Assembly (NCBI GenBank): GCA_020633335.1
Contig: JACKDU010000006.1
Location: 496,001-560,000, forward strand
Source of the DNA: Myxococcales bacterium
GTDB lineage: Bacteria > Myxococcota_A > Polyangia > Nannocystales > Nannocystaceae
DNA length: 64,000 nucleotides
Direction of reading: 5' to 3'
Shown here: in pieces, positions 51,734 to 60,332 of the stretch
How positions within the stretch are numbered: the first letter of the stretch is position 1
Layout: every line of letters begins with the position of its first letter
The notes under the pieces: model-generated
What the model was told of the DNA's origin: nothing
What the model saw: the letters and a program-made list of their open reading frames with translations, nothing else
Database searches by the model: none
Program-made: the position numbers and the translations under genes

Positions 51734-51965
51734 GCGGCGCCGGCGAGCCCCGGACGGCGACGGCGTCCGCGCCACCGAGCCCCCGGCGAGGCTGGGGAGG
51801 CGTGGGGGACGAGGGCGACAGGTCCTCCATCGCTAGAGGTAGGTGTGGGCGGACGTTGTCCGTCGCGTATTCCTCCCCACTCAAGCGGCGCAAGGGGGGG
51901 CCCTCGCGGGCGCGCTAGCGCGAGGCGCGGTTGAAAGCGCCCCTGGGCTGCGCGATACTGGCGTC
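51734..51965 (+). other. Intergenic region before paralogue 2
   Basis: 232 bp without a gene. It contains the promoter at 51931-51957. No terminator with a U-tract was seen after paralogue 1. Confidence 0.5.
51931..51957 (+). promoter_or_regulatory. Candidate promoter of paralogue 2 (TTGAAA-N15-GATACT)
   Basis: TTGAAA (51931-51936), 15-bp spacer, GATACT (51952-51957), 8 nt before the ATG. The 14-mer GCGGTTGAAAGCGC around the -35 recurs exactly at 63637-63650 before another lipoprotein gene. Confidence 0.55.
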
Positions 51966-53630
51966 ATGAGCATTGGGTGGTCCCGCGCGCTCCCTTCCGC
52001 CCTCCTTGGTCTTGGCTTGGCCGCGTGTACTCCCGAGCCGCAGGGGACGGACACGACCGAAGACGGCTCCTCGTCCTCCTCGAGCTCGTCGTCGACCACC
52101 ACCTCCGGCTGCCCGGTCGGCTCCCTCGGCTGCATGTGCACCAACGGTGGCGGCTGCGATCCGGGCCTGGTCTGCTCCGGCGACAACCACTGCATGGACG
52201 ACAACGCGACGTCGACGTCGACGTCGACGTCGACGACCTCGGGCTCGGACGCCACCAGCACCTCGAGCTCGACCACCGCGACCGACTCGGACACCGACGC
52301 CGGCCCCTGTGATCCCAACCAGGGCGTGGTGAACGACGCCTGCCCGCCGGAGACGCCCTACTGCTCGGCCTCCGGGATCTGCGGCGACTGCTCGGTGCTG
52401 GTCTCGTGCGCGGCGGTCGACCCCGAGAAGGCGGTCTGTGACCTCGAGAGCGGCCAGTGCGTCCAGTGCAACGCCGACGAGGCCTCGGCCTGCAAGGGCG
52501 ACGCCCCGATCTGCGACGAGGTCGTCAACGCCTGCGTCGGCTGCTCGGACCACAGCCAGTGCCCCAACTCCGCCTGCGACCTCGTCAGCGGCGCGTGCAT
52601 GGACGAGGCCAAGGTCCTCTATGTCTACGGCGATGACGCGAACTCCGGCAACTGCACCGAGTCGATCGGAGGCAACAGCGGCTCCAAGGACAACCCCTAC
52701 TGCACGCTGGACTTCGCCCTCACCCACGCCAAGGGGAAGATGGATCCCTCGGGGTGGACCTTCAGGCTCCTCCCGGGCGGCGCCTGGCCGCAGCCCTACT
52801 TCCACATCCCGGGCGGGATGACGCCGGCGACCTACGCGGTGATCGCCGAGGGGAACGACTCGACGGCCGCCGAGATCGAGTCGGCGCTCGTCGTCGTCGA
52901 CATCAAGGACAACCTGACGGTCTACCTCGACAACCTCGACATCGTCGGCGTCGGCAACACCAACCTCCCGAAGGTGAAGTGTCTGTACGCGCGGGTCTTC
53001 GTCACCCGCTCGCGGATCCGCGGCGGCGCGGGGGCGGGGATCGGCGGCTCCAACTGCGAGCTCCACGTCCTCGACTCGACGATCTCGCAGAACAAGAGCG
53101 AGGGGATCGAGCTCACGTCGGGCAAGCTCATGCTCCGCAACGCGTTCATCACCGACAACGGACACGACCCGAACTTCGGCGGCGGCGGCATCAGCCTCGG
53201 CACCGCCGTCGCGGTCGACATCGCCTACTCGTCGATCGTGATGAACCACAACAACTTGGGGGCGGTCGACTCGATCGGCTGCACGAAGGCGGCGGCGCTC
53301 TCGACCGTCCGCAACTCGATCATCGCCCGCTCGCCGCTGGTCGACAACGAGTCGGTGGCCTGCCCGAACCTGGTGATCACCGACTCGCTGGTCGACGGCG
53401 GCGAGATGAGCGGCGAGGGCAACGTGAAGATGGCCCCCGAGGACATCGTGAAGCTCCTGACCAAGGAGCCGGTGACCGGCGTCTACCGCTGGAAGGGGCC
53501 GGATCAGGCGATGATGGTCAACGACATCGCCCGCTGGCTCGACGGCGATCCGCGGAGCGACTTCGAGGGTGATCCGCGGCCGGTGGTCAACGACACGCCG
53601 GACACGCCCGGCGCCGACGCGCTCCCCTAG
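51966..53630 (+). CDS. Beta-helix surface lipoprotein, paralogue 2
   Basis: 554 residues from the ATG at 51966. The lipobox is GLAAC (Cys ~20). A Ser-rich run and a Thr-Ser repeat (GACGTC units, about 52209-52234) surround a small Cys motif (GCMCTNGGGCDPGLVC). Cys modules follow (CGDCSVLVSCAAVDPEKAVC, CVQCNADEASACKG, CVGCSDHSQCPNSAC), then the beta-helix (LHVLDSTISQNKSEGI, MLRNAFITDNG, VRNSIIARSPLVDNE). The end is DFEGDPRPVVNDTPDTPGADALP. It is expected on the outer membrane, since residue +2 after Cys is not Asp. Function unknown. Confidence 0.88.
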   Translation: MSIGWSRALPSALLGLGLAACTPEPQGTDTTEDGSSSSSSSSSTTTSGCPVGSLGCMCTNGGGCDPGLVCSGDNHCMDDNATSTSTSTSTTSGSDATSTSSSTTATDSDTDAGPCDPNQGVVNDACPPETPYCSASGICGDCSVLVSCAAVDPEKAVCDLESGQCVQCNADEASACKGDAPICDEVVNACVGCSDHSQCPNSACDLVSGACMDEAKVLYVYGDDANSGNCTESIGGNSGSKDNPYCTLDFALTHAKGKMDPSGWTFRLLPGGAWPQPYFHIPGGMTPATYAVIAEGNDSTAAEIESALVVVDIKDNLTVYLDNLDIVGVGNTNLPKVKCLYARVFVTRSRIRGGAGAGIGGSNCELHVLDSTISQNKSEGIELTSGKLMLRNAFITDNGHDPNFGGGGISLGTAVAVDIAYSSIVMNHNNLGAVDSIGCTKAAALSTVRNSIIARSPLVDNESVACPNLVITDSLVDGGEMSGEGNVKMAPEDIVKLLTKEPVTGVYRWKGPDQAMMVNDIARWLDGDPRSDFEGDPRPVVNDTPDTPGADALP

Positions 53631-53683
53631 ATCCGATCGAAATCGCGCCGCGCGTTCCCGAGCGCGCTCTACGGGCCCCTTCG

Positions 53684-53712
53684 TTGCCAGCGCGGTGGCG
53701 AGTGGGGATACT
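53684..53712 (+). promoter_or_regulatory. Promoter of paralogue 3 (TTGCCA-N17-GATACT)
   Basis: TTGCCA at 53684-53689, a 17-bp spacer and GATACT at 53707-53712. The start codon GTG (53719) is 6 nt after the -10, at the expected +1, so the transcript should be leaderless. Confidence 0.7.
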
Positions 53713-53718
53713 GCGACG

Positions 53719-55290
53719 GTGCGTTGGACTACCTCCTCGGCGGCCGCCGCGGCTGCGCGACTTTCCGCCCTCTTGGTCCTCGCTGCATGCCCGCCGGCTT
53801 CGATGACCAGCGCAGGGACCGACACCGCCGACACCGGCTGTGAGCCGGGCACCCTCGACTGCACCTGCCACGCCGACGACACCTGCAACGCCGGGCTCGT
53901 CTGCGCGTCGAACCGCTGCACCGTCGATCCGCTGGTCACCACCTCGCCGGTGACCAGCGTCAGCGGGGGCTCCGGGACCGACGGGACCTCGACCGGGTCG
54001 GGGAGCGACGGCTCGACGAGCGTCGGCCCGACCGAGTGCGATCCGGCCGACGGGGTGGAGAACGCCGCCTGCGAGGAGCCCTCGGCGCCCTACTGCGATC
54101 CCAGCGGCGCCTGCGTCGGCTGCTCGTCGATCGCCTGCGCCGACGTCGACGCCGCGGCGCCGCTCTGCGACCGCGAGAGCGGGCGCTGCGTCACCTGCAC
54201 GGCGGCCGACACCAGCGCCTGCGCCGGCGGGACTCCGATCTGCAGCGACGGCGCCTGCGTCCCCTGCACCGAGCACAGCCAGTGCGGCGGCGGGGCCTGC
54301 AACCTCGCCAGCGGCGAGTGCTTCGGCGGCGACGCGCTCTGGGTCGACAAGGGGGTCGCGCCGAGCGAGTGCGCCGCCGCGGACGGCAGCCAGAACAAGC
54401 CCTTCTGCGAGATCGCCGACGCGCTCGCCGTGATCCCGGCGGCGACGCCGACGCTCGTCTGGGTCGCGCCCGCGGCCGAGGCCTACGCGGTGCAGGCGTC
54501 GATCGAGGCCGGGAGGGTGGTCGCGATCCGCAGCAGCGGCGACGGCCGCCCGCGCCTCGAGGTCACCGACGCCGAGGCGCTGGTGATCGGCGAGGGCGCG
54601 CTCGCGCTGGTGGATCACCTCAAGATCGGCTACCCGGCGACCTTCCGGGGGGCCCTCTGCCTCGGCGGAGCGCTCTGGCTCGACGACTCGATCGTCGATC
54701 ACCGCAAGGAGATCGGCGTCGAGGGGAGCGGCTGCGAGCTGACCCTCCGGCGCTCGCTGATCACCTCCAACCTCGGGGGCGGGATCGCCACCAGCGGTGG
54801 TGAGCTCCACCTCGAGAACGCCTTCGTCGTCGCCAACGGCTGGGCCTCGTCGGCGATCGGCGGGCTCGCGAGCGAGGGCGGCGTGATCGACCTGGTCTAC
54901 GCCTCGGTGCTCGGCAACGAGGCGACCGGCGGGGTCCCGGCCTCGCTCGTCTGCTCGGCGGAGACCACCGGCGCGATCACCAACTCGATCCTCTTGATCA
55001 GCGGCGAGGGATCGTCGCTGGGCTGCGACGCGATCGAGGTCACGCAGAGCGCGATCGATGATCCGCCGACGGCCGCGGCCGAGCGGAGCAACGCGCTGAT
55101 CGAGGGCGGGCTCGACGGGTCGTGGTTCGTCAAGCCGAGCTCGGGCGACTACCACCTCAAGGCGGGCGCCATGACGCCCTTCGAGGGGCTCGCCCGCTGG
55201 ACGACCGGCCAGCCGCCGACCGACTTCGACGGTCAGGCGCGGCCGCAGGTCGACGGCGCCCCCGACTTCGCCGGGGCAGACGTCCCCTGA
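53719..55290 (+). CDS. Beta-helix surface lipoprotein, paralogue 3
   Basis: 523 residues from the GTG at 53719, chosen because the promoter ends just before it. The signal peptide ends in LVLAAC. Cys motif CEPGTLDCTCHADDTC, a Ser/Thr/Gly linker, modules CVGCSSIACADVDAAAPLC, CVTCTAADTSACAGG, CVPCTEHSQCGGGACN, then the beta-helix (LWLDDSIVDHRKEIGV, LRRSLITSNLGGGI, LENAFVVANG). The end is DFDGQARPQVDGAPDFAGADVP. It has the same domain order as its neighbours, so it arose by tandem duplication. Confidence 0.88.
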   Translation: MRWTTSSAAAAAARLSALLVLAACPPASMTSAGTDTADTGCEPGTLDCTCHADDTCNAGLVCASNRCTVDPLVTTSPVTSVSGGSGTDGTSTGSGSDGSTSVGPTECDPADGVENAACEEPSAPYCDPSGACVGCSSIACADVDAAAPLCDRESGRCVTCTAADTSACAGGTPICSDGACVPCTEHSQCGGGACNLASGECFGGDALWVDKGVAPSECAAADGSQNKPFCEIADALAVIPAATPTLVWVAPAAEAYAVQASIEAGRVVAIRSSGDGRPRLEVTDAEALVIGEGALALVDHLKIGYPATFRGALCLGGALWLDDSIVDHRKEIGVEGSGCELTLRRSLITSNLGGGIATSGGELHLENAFVVANGWASSAIGGLASEGGVIDLVYASVLGNEATGGVPASLVCSAETTGAITNSILLISGEGSSLGCDAIEVTQSAIDDPPTAAAERSNALIEGGLDGSWFVKPSSGDYHLKAGAMTPFEGLARWTTGQPPTDFDGQARPQVDGAPDFAGADVP

Positions 55291-55645
55291 AGGGCGGCCC
55301 GCCGGGCGGCGTTCGTCGCCGTCGCGGCAGAGCCTGGCGACGGCATCGTCCGCGGGCGAGGGCAGGGGGCGCGTCGCCTTCGGGCCTCGCGCGAGCGCGC
55401 GTCCGCCAGATCTTTGGGGCATGTCGGCGCGAAGCTCGTGGTTGCGCACCGAGGCCGCGGATCGCTCGTCGGCCGCGGCGATGAGCGACCTCAGATCGCA
55501 CGAGCGCGCGCGCGTCGGGCCTTTGGGGCATGTCGCCAGCGCGCTCGTTTCCGGGCATCGGGGTCATCGATCGCCGGCTCTCGCGGCAGACCTCGCGCGC
55601 TTGCGAAGATTGTCAGCGATGACGATGTCCGGAATACTCGGGGCG
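55291..55645 (+). other. Intergenic region with an imperfect ~50-bp direct repeat
   Basis: 355 bp. CTTTGGGGCATGTCG occurs at 55412-55426 and at 55521-55535, 109 bp apart. Around each copy there are similar GCGCG-rich flanks (GAGCGCGCG before, CTCGT after). No gene is seen. The promoter of paralogue 4 is at its end. Confidence 0.65.
55610..55638 (+). promoter_or_regulatory. Promoter of paralogue 4 (TTGTCA-N17-AATACT)
   Basis: TTGTCA at 55610-55615, a 17-bp spacer and AATACT at 55633-55638, 7 nt before the ATG at 55646. It rules out the in-frame ATG at 55619, which lies inside the promoter. Confidence 0.7.
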
Positions 55646-57190
55646 ATGCGCTGGGTCTCTCCGCGGTGGTCGTTGCTGGTGGCGATGGGGGCCCTGGGGG
55701 CCTTGGCGGGGCTCGCGTGCAACGGCGGGATGGTCGACACGACGACCGGCAACGACAGCGGGATGTGCCCGCTGGGCTCGGCGGGCTGCCCCTGCCTCGA
55801 CGGCGGGATCTGTGACGACGGGCTCCTCTGCGCGTCGAAGGTCTGCATCGACGTGGGCGGGTCGACGGAGGGCTCGACCGGCAGCACCGGCGGGACCGGG
55901 AGCTCGTCCTCGACGAGCGCCTCGACCGTCGGCGGCGAGTGCTCGCCGGCGGACGACACCGTGAATCAGGGCTGCGCGGGCTCGGACCCGACTCGACCCT
56001 ACTGCTCGAAGGCGGGCCTCTGCGTCGACTGCAGCGGCCTCGCGGCCTGCCCGGGGGACGTCCCCGCCTGCGATCCAGAGAGCGGCCTCTGCGTCCTCTG
56101 TGTCCCGGGGGACAGCGACCTCTGCTCCGGCGGGACGCCGGCCTGCGATCCCGACACCCACACCTGCGTCCCCTGCACGGCCCATGAGCAGTGCAGCAGC
56201 GGCGCCTGCGATCTCTTCTCCGGCGAGTGCTTCGACGACGCCGAGGTGATCTGGGTCGACAGCGGCAACAAGAGCTGCGGGAGCTCCGGCGGCTCCGAGG
56301 ACAAGCCCTTCTGCTCGCTCAAGCAGGCGATGGTCGAGGCCGTCGGCGGCGACCAGGGGGCGCCGATCGTCGTCCAGATCCGCGGCGACGGCTACGACGG
56401 GCCGATCGTCGTCCCCTCGAAGCGCAAGGTCGCGATCATCAACCCGGACGCCGACATCGGCACGGTGTCGATCTCGGCGTCGGCGACCGAGACCCTCCTG
56501 ATCGAGAGCGGCGCGCTGGCGATGATCGACGGGATCGAGCTCGCCACCAACGACGTCGGCAGCGGCCTCCGCAGCGACGGCGCGGCGGTGTGGATCGACC
56601 GGAGCGTCGTCCGCAACAACTTCAAGCTCGGGCTCTCGGCCAACCTCTCGACCGTCCGCGTGCGCTCGACGGTGATCACCGGCAACAACGGCGGCGGGAT
56701 CGATGCCTCGGGCGAGGGCTCCTTCATCCTCGAGAACTCCTTCGTCACCGACAACGGCTCGACCAAGAGCTTCGTCGGCGGGCTCGCGGTCAGCGGCGGC
56801 GCCGACTTCAACGCGATCTACTCGACCGTGATCAGCAACGCGGCGACCTTCGGGCTCGCGGGCTCGCTGAGCTGCGACGCCCCCGGATCGGTGCTCGTCC
56901 GCAACTCGGTGATCGTCGGCTCAAACGACTCGATTAGCTGTCCAGAGGCCCAGATCACGGGCTCGGCGGTCGACTCCAGCGACCCCGGGCCGGGGAACAT
57001 GAAGATCGAGCAGTCGATGGTCGCGGACTATTTCCTCGCGCCCTTCGCCGGGATCTTCCGGGTGGTCGAGGGGACGGCGCTCGCTCAGCTGGCGACCTGG
57101 CACGACGGCGATCCGATCGAGGACTTCGAGGGGGATCCGCGGCCGATGGACGACTCGAGCCCGGACTACGCGGGCGCCGACGTGCCCTGA
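55646..57190 (+). CDS. Beta-helix surface lipoprotein, paralogue 4
   Basis: 514 residues from the ATG at 55646 (MRWVSPRWSL, like the VRW start of paralogue 3). The lipobox is LAGLAC. Cys motif CPLGSAGCPCLDGGICDDG, linker, modules CVDCSGLAACPGDVPAC, CVLCVPGDSDLCSGG, CVPCTAHEQCSSGACD, then the beta-helix (VWIDRSVVRNNFKLGL, VRSTVITGNNGGGI, LENSFVTDNGS, VRNSVIVGSN). The end is DFEGDPRPMDDSSPDYAGADVP. An alternative start at 55619 would add nine residues. Confidence 0.88.
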   Translation: MRWVSPRWSLLVAMGALGALAGLACNGGMVDTTTGNDSGMCPLGSAGCPCLDGGICDDGLLCASKVCIDVGGSTEGSTGSTGGTGSSSSTSASTVGGECSPADDTVNQGCAGSDPTRPYCSKAGLCVDCSGLAACPGDVPACDPESGLCVLCVPGDSDLCSGGTPACDPDTHTCVPCTAHEQCSSGACDLFSGECFDDAEVIWVDSGNKSCGSSGGSEDKPFCSLKQAMVEAVGGDQGAPIVVQIRGDGYDGPIVVPSKRKVAIINPDADIGTVSISASATETLLIESGALAMIDGIELATNDVGSGLRSDGAAVWIDRSVVRNNFKLGLSANLSTVRVRSTVITGNNGGGIDASGEGSFILENSFVTDNGSTKSFVGGLAVSGGADFNAIYSTVISNAATFGLAGSLSCDAPGSVLVRNSVIVGSNDSISCPEAQITGSAVDSSDPGPGNMKIEQSMVADYFLAPFAGIFRVVEGTALAQLATWHDGDPIEDFEGDPRPMDDSSPDYAGADVP

Positions 57191-57242
57191 ACCTTCGAGC
57201 CGCTGGGGGCTTCCGTCCCCACTTCGTCCGCGGGCCCGATGA

Positions 57243-57271
57243 TTGCCAGGCCCGCGGGAGTGGGGAATACT
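57243..57271 (+). promoter_or_regulatory. Promoter of paralogue 5 (TTGCCA-N17-AATACT)
   Basis: TTGCCA at 57243-57248, a 17-bp spacer and AATACT at 57266-57271. The spacer ends in GAGTGGGG, like that of the paralogue 3 promoter (GAGTGGG). The expected +1 is near 57278. Confidence 0.7.
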
Positions 57272-57326
57272 TCGGCGGCCGACGCCCATGGCGGCCGGCG
57301 ACCCTGATCTACTGGGAATCAACGTG

Positions 57327-58859
57327 ATGATCCGTACCAGCCTTGTCAGCCTTTCCCTGCCGCTCGCCCTCGTCCTCGCCGCCTGCGCTGGCGGGCCGCC
57401 GTCGGTCACCGACACCGCGAGCTCTTCGGACTCGGACAGCGACGGGACCTCGACCGGGAACCCGACGACGACCGGTCAGCCCACCAGCACCACCGCGCCG
57501 ACGAGCACCACCGGGGTCCCGGAGACCACCGGCTCGAGCGGCTCGACCACCGGGAACCCGAGCACCAGCACGACCACCGGCGAGCCGCCGGAGTGCACCG
57601 CCCCCGACGGCGAGGTCGACCAGGCCTGCGACGCGGCGACGCCCTTCTGCCAGGGCGGGTCGTGCGTCGACTGCTCGGGCGCCGGCGGCGACTCGGCCTG
57701 CGCGGCCGCGGACGCGGCGAGCCCGGTCTGTGAGGGCGGGGTCTGCGTCGAGTGCACCGCCGACAAGGCGGACGCGTGCAGCGGCACCTCGCCGGTCTGC
57801 GACACCGACTCGAACGCCTGCGTCGGCTGCACTGAGCATGCGCAGTGCGGCGACACGGCCTGCAACATGGCGGACGGCTCCTGCTTCCCGACCGACTACA
57901 TCATCTGGGTCGACAGGAACGCCGAGGACTGCATGGTCGGCGACGGCTCGATGGCGACGCCCTTCTGCAAGATCACCGAGGCCTTCGACAAGATCGCCGA
58001 GCCCGACAACCTCCCGGCGCCCTGGACGGTCCGGATCAAGCCCGGCACCTACATCGAGGGCGAGCACATGACCCCGGGCGGCAGCACGATGGCGCTGATC
58101 GCCGACGGCGGCGCCGTGACGATCCGCTCGACCGCCGACTCGGTCGCCGGCCTGACCACCGGCGACGCGTCGACCCTCTTCACCCAGGGGCTCATCTTCT
58201 CGCTCGCCCAGACCAGCGGGCTCAAGTGCTCGGCGTCGACCGTCTGGGCGACCGACACCCAGATGAAGAACAACTCGCAGCACGGGGTCGAGGCGATCGA
58301 CTGCGACACCTTCCACAAGCGCAGCCTGATCACCCAGAACCAGAAGGGCGGCGTCGCCTCCTACGGCGCCGGGATGACCGAGATCGTCAACTCCTACGTC
58401 ACCGCCAACGGCAACCTGGCGGCGGAGTTCGGCGGGATCCGCTCGGCCCAGGGCAACGAGCTCAAGATCCTCTACACCACCATGATCGGCAACGACGGCG
58501 ATCAGGCGGCGTCGATCCAGTGCATCGACGCCAACGGCGGCGAGGTCCGCAACTCGGTGGTCCTCGGTCGGACCAACAACCCGTCGGTCGACTGCATGAA
58601 CGCGGTCGTCTCCTACTCGCTGGTCGACGGCGGCGACATGCAGGGCGACAACAACATGATGGGCGCCGACAGCGACGTGAAGACCTGGTTCGAGCTGCCG
58701 GCCGGCGGCATCTTCCGGGTCAAGGAGATGGTCGACGATCTGCCCTCGCCGATCGCCGAGGTGGCGATGTGGATGGACGGCGATCCCAAGTACGACTACG
58801 ACGGCGACATGCGCCCGGCCGACATGGGCTTCCCGGGGGCCGACACCCCGGCGCTCTAG
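57327..58859 (+). CDS. Beta-helix surface lipoprotein, paralogue 5
   Basis: 510 residues from the ATG at 57327, which gives a clean signal peptide (MIRTSLVSLSLPLALVLAAC); an ATG at 57288 would add an acidic stretch. Long Ser/Thr/Gly linker, modules CVDCSGAGGDSACAAADAASPVC, CVECTADKADACSGT, CVGCTEHAQCGDTACN, then a strand-rich region (VWATDTQMKNNSQHGV, IVNSYVTANGN, LYTTMIGNDGD, VRNSVVLGRTN). The end is DYDGDMRPADMGFPGADTP. Last member of the array. Confidence 0.88.
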   Translation: MIRTSLVSLSLPLALVLAACAGGPPSVTDTASSSDSDSDGTSTGNPTTTGQPTSTTAPTSTTGVPETTGSSGSTTGNPSTSTTTGEPPECTAPDGEVDQACDAATPFCQGGSCVDCSGAGGDSACAAADAASPVCEGGVCVECTADKADACSGTSPVCDTDSNACVGCTEHAQCGDTACNMADGSCFPTDYIIWVDRNAEDCMVGDGSMATPFCKITEAFDKIAEPDNLPAPWTVRIKPGTYIEGEHMTPGGSTMALIADGGAVTIRSTADSVAGLTTGDASTLFTQGLIFSLAQTSGLKCSASTVWATDTQMKNNSQHGVEAIDCDTFHKRSLITQNQKGGVASYGAGMTEIVNSYVTANGNLAAEFGGIRSAQGNELKILYTTMIGNDGDQAASIQCIDANGGEVRNSVVLGRTNNPSVDCMNAVVSYSLVDGGDMQGDNNMMGADSDVKTWFELPAGGIFRVKEMVDDLPSPIAEVAMWMDGDPKYDYDGDMRPADMGFPGADTPAL

Positions 58860-58896
58860 GGCGCCGCGCGCACGCGCGAGAAACCGGACGCACGTT

Positions 58897-58930
58897 CGAG
58901 GGGTCCTATCGCAGGCGGTAGGGCCCCTCG
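58897..58930 (+). terminator. Long hairpin after the beta-helix array
   Basis: CGAGGGGTCCTATCG (58897-58911) and CGGTAGGGCCCCTCG (58916-58930) pair with few mismatches around CAGG. It lies 38 bp after paralogue 5 and just before the promoter of the next lipoprotein. No U-tract. Confidence 0.65.
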
Positions 58931-58964
58931 GCGCATCTTGGGGTCGGGCTGCTAGGATTCGTCG

Positions 58965-59867
58965 ATGGCCTCCAAGATCGTCCCCGTCCTCGCCTTCCTC
59001 CTCCTCTCCGGCTGCGTGGGCGATGATGTGGCGACGTCCGCAACGACGACCACGAGCGCGAGCGCCGGGACCAGCGAGGGGTCCAGCGGCGCGAGCACGA
59101 GCACCGGCACCAGCGACGGGAGCAGCGGGGGCGGGACCAGCGGGTCGGCGTCGACCAGCTCGTCGAGCTCGTCCGGCGGCTCGAGCTCGTCGAGCTCCTC
59201 GGGCTCCTCGGGGAGCGAGTCGACGAGCTCGGCGAGCGACGGCACCACGTCGTCCGGGGGCGACACGACCAGCGGCGGCGGGATGGCCTGCGCCTTCGAG
59301 CCGACCGAGTCCTTCGACGCGAGCCTCGTCGACCTCGACAAGGGGATGGGGTGCGGGATCTTGACCTTCGACGGGACGGTCGGCGTCAACATGGGCGGGG
59401 TCTGGGAGCTCGACAACTGCCCCTGCGGGAACCAGTGCTTCGTCCCCGATCCCTGGGAGCTGACGATCGACGCGCCGGCGGATCTCCTGCCCAAGCTCGA
59501 CGTCTGCGCGAAGATCGTCCTCGAGAGCAAGCCCGGCCCGGTGCCGAACACCTGCGAGCTCGTCAGCATCACGATCTGGGACACGATGAAGGGCGGGGCG
59601 CCGGTCTACGCCGGCGGCGGGGCGCCGGGCTACGCCGTCGACAACCTCGCGGTCGCCGGCACCAAGATCGACACCTGCGTCTGCGAGGGCTGCTGCGACG
59701 ACGGTGAGATCCACGAGCTGACCTTCACGGTCGACGGGCAGGAGAGCGCCCTCGCGGAGGCGAGCGAGGGGGTCCTGGGCGGCTACGGGATCCACAACCT
59801 CGCGTCGCACATCAGCGGGATCTGCGACGTGCCCGCGGCCTTCTCGTGGGTGATCCGCGCGCTCTGA
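58965..59867 (+). CDS. Lipoprotein with long Ser/Gly linker and unknown C-terminal domain
   Basis: 300 residues. The lipobox is LLLSGC (Cys ~17). Residues ~20-105 are nearly only Ser, Thr, Gly and Ala. The C-terminal ~195 residues look like a folded beta-sandwich with eleven or so Cys (CPCGNQCFVPDPWELTID, LPKLDVCAKIVLES, CVCEGCCDDGEIHELTF). It has no beta-helix or C-terminal signature of its neighbours. TAGGAT (58953-58958) lies 6 nt before the ATG, so a leaderless mRNA is possible. Confidence 0.83.
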   Translation: MASKIVPVLAFLLLSGCVGDDVATSATTTTSASAGTSEGSSGASTSTGTSDGSSGGGTSGSASTSSSSSSGGSSSSSSSGSSGSESTSSASDGTTSSGGDTTSGGGMACAFEPTESFDASLVDLDKGMGCGILTFDGTVGVNMGGVWELDNCPCGNQCFVPDPWELTIDAPADLLPKLDVCAKIVLESKPGPVPNTCELVSITIWDTMKGGAPVYAGGGAPGYAVDNLAVAGTKIDTCVCEGCCDDGEIHELTFTVDGQESALAEASEGVLGGYGIHNLASHISGICDVPAAFSWVIRAL

Positions 59868-59933
59868 TTCGGCGGCTGCGCATCGGCCTGCGCGCCTGCG
59901 TCTGGGGATCCTGCGGGGGGCTCCGCGGGGCGC

Positions 59934-60113
59934 TCAGGGGCTCTGCGGGGCCTCTGGGGCCGCCGCAGGGGTCGCTTGCTCTTTCCCGCAGCTCACCCCC
60001 GGCACCAGGCCCAGCGTGAAGAGGCCGACGATGAAGAGCGTGAGCGCCAGGGTCATCGGCAGGAAGCCGGTCGAGGGCGACTCGTCGTCGCTGCTTTGTG
60101 GCTTTTCGCTCAC
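59934..60113 (-). CDS. Small single-helix membrane protein (59 aa)
   Basis: 59 residues from a GTG at 60113. A polar acidic N-terminus (SEKPQSSDDESPSTGF) is followed by one TM helix (LPMTLALTLFIVGLFTLGLV), PGVSCGKEQ and an Ala/Pro tail. Codon use follows the genome's pattern and the composition is unlike the shadow frames. TAGCCT on the minus strand upstream may be its -10. VSC after the helix could also be a lipobox. It is in the gap between the last lipoprotein and the Lgt-like gene. Confidence 0.7.
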   Translation of the reverse strand: MSEKPQSSDDESPSTGFLPMTLALTLFIVGLFTLGLVPGVSCGKEQATPAAAPEAPQSP

Positions 60114-60332
60114 GGTGCGTCCGAACGACTCAGGCTACACCGTCGCCGGAGCGGTCGCAACAAAGCGGGCGGGGCCGCAGGCAGGTGCGCGGGCGATCGC
60201 TGCGGGCCGGCCGCCGGCTGGCGAAAGGGCGCTCTGGTGGCGATCCGGGGCACAACGGTTTACGCAGGTGTAACCACTGTCTCGACGGAATCGTCTACCA
60301 TGCGGCCCAGCTAGACCGCCCCCTGAAGAACC

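Noticed and set aside
52209..52234. GACGTC repeat as a phase-variation switch of paralogue 2
   Set aside because: The unit is 6 bp, so slippage changes the Thr-Ser linker length but never the frame; on/off switching is not possible.
55619..55645. ATG at 55619 as start of paralogue 4
   Set aside because: It lies inside the spacer of the TTGTCA-N17-AATACT promoter; the ATG at 55646 fits the promoter and resembles paralogue 3's start.
57309..59810. An 833-codon minus-strand frame opposite beta-helix paralogue 5 and the next lipoprotein
   Set aside because: Antisense shadow: the plus strand has signal peptides, lipoboxes and Cys modules; the reverse frame is Arg/Ala/Val repeats without domains.
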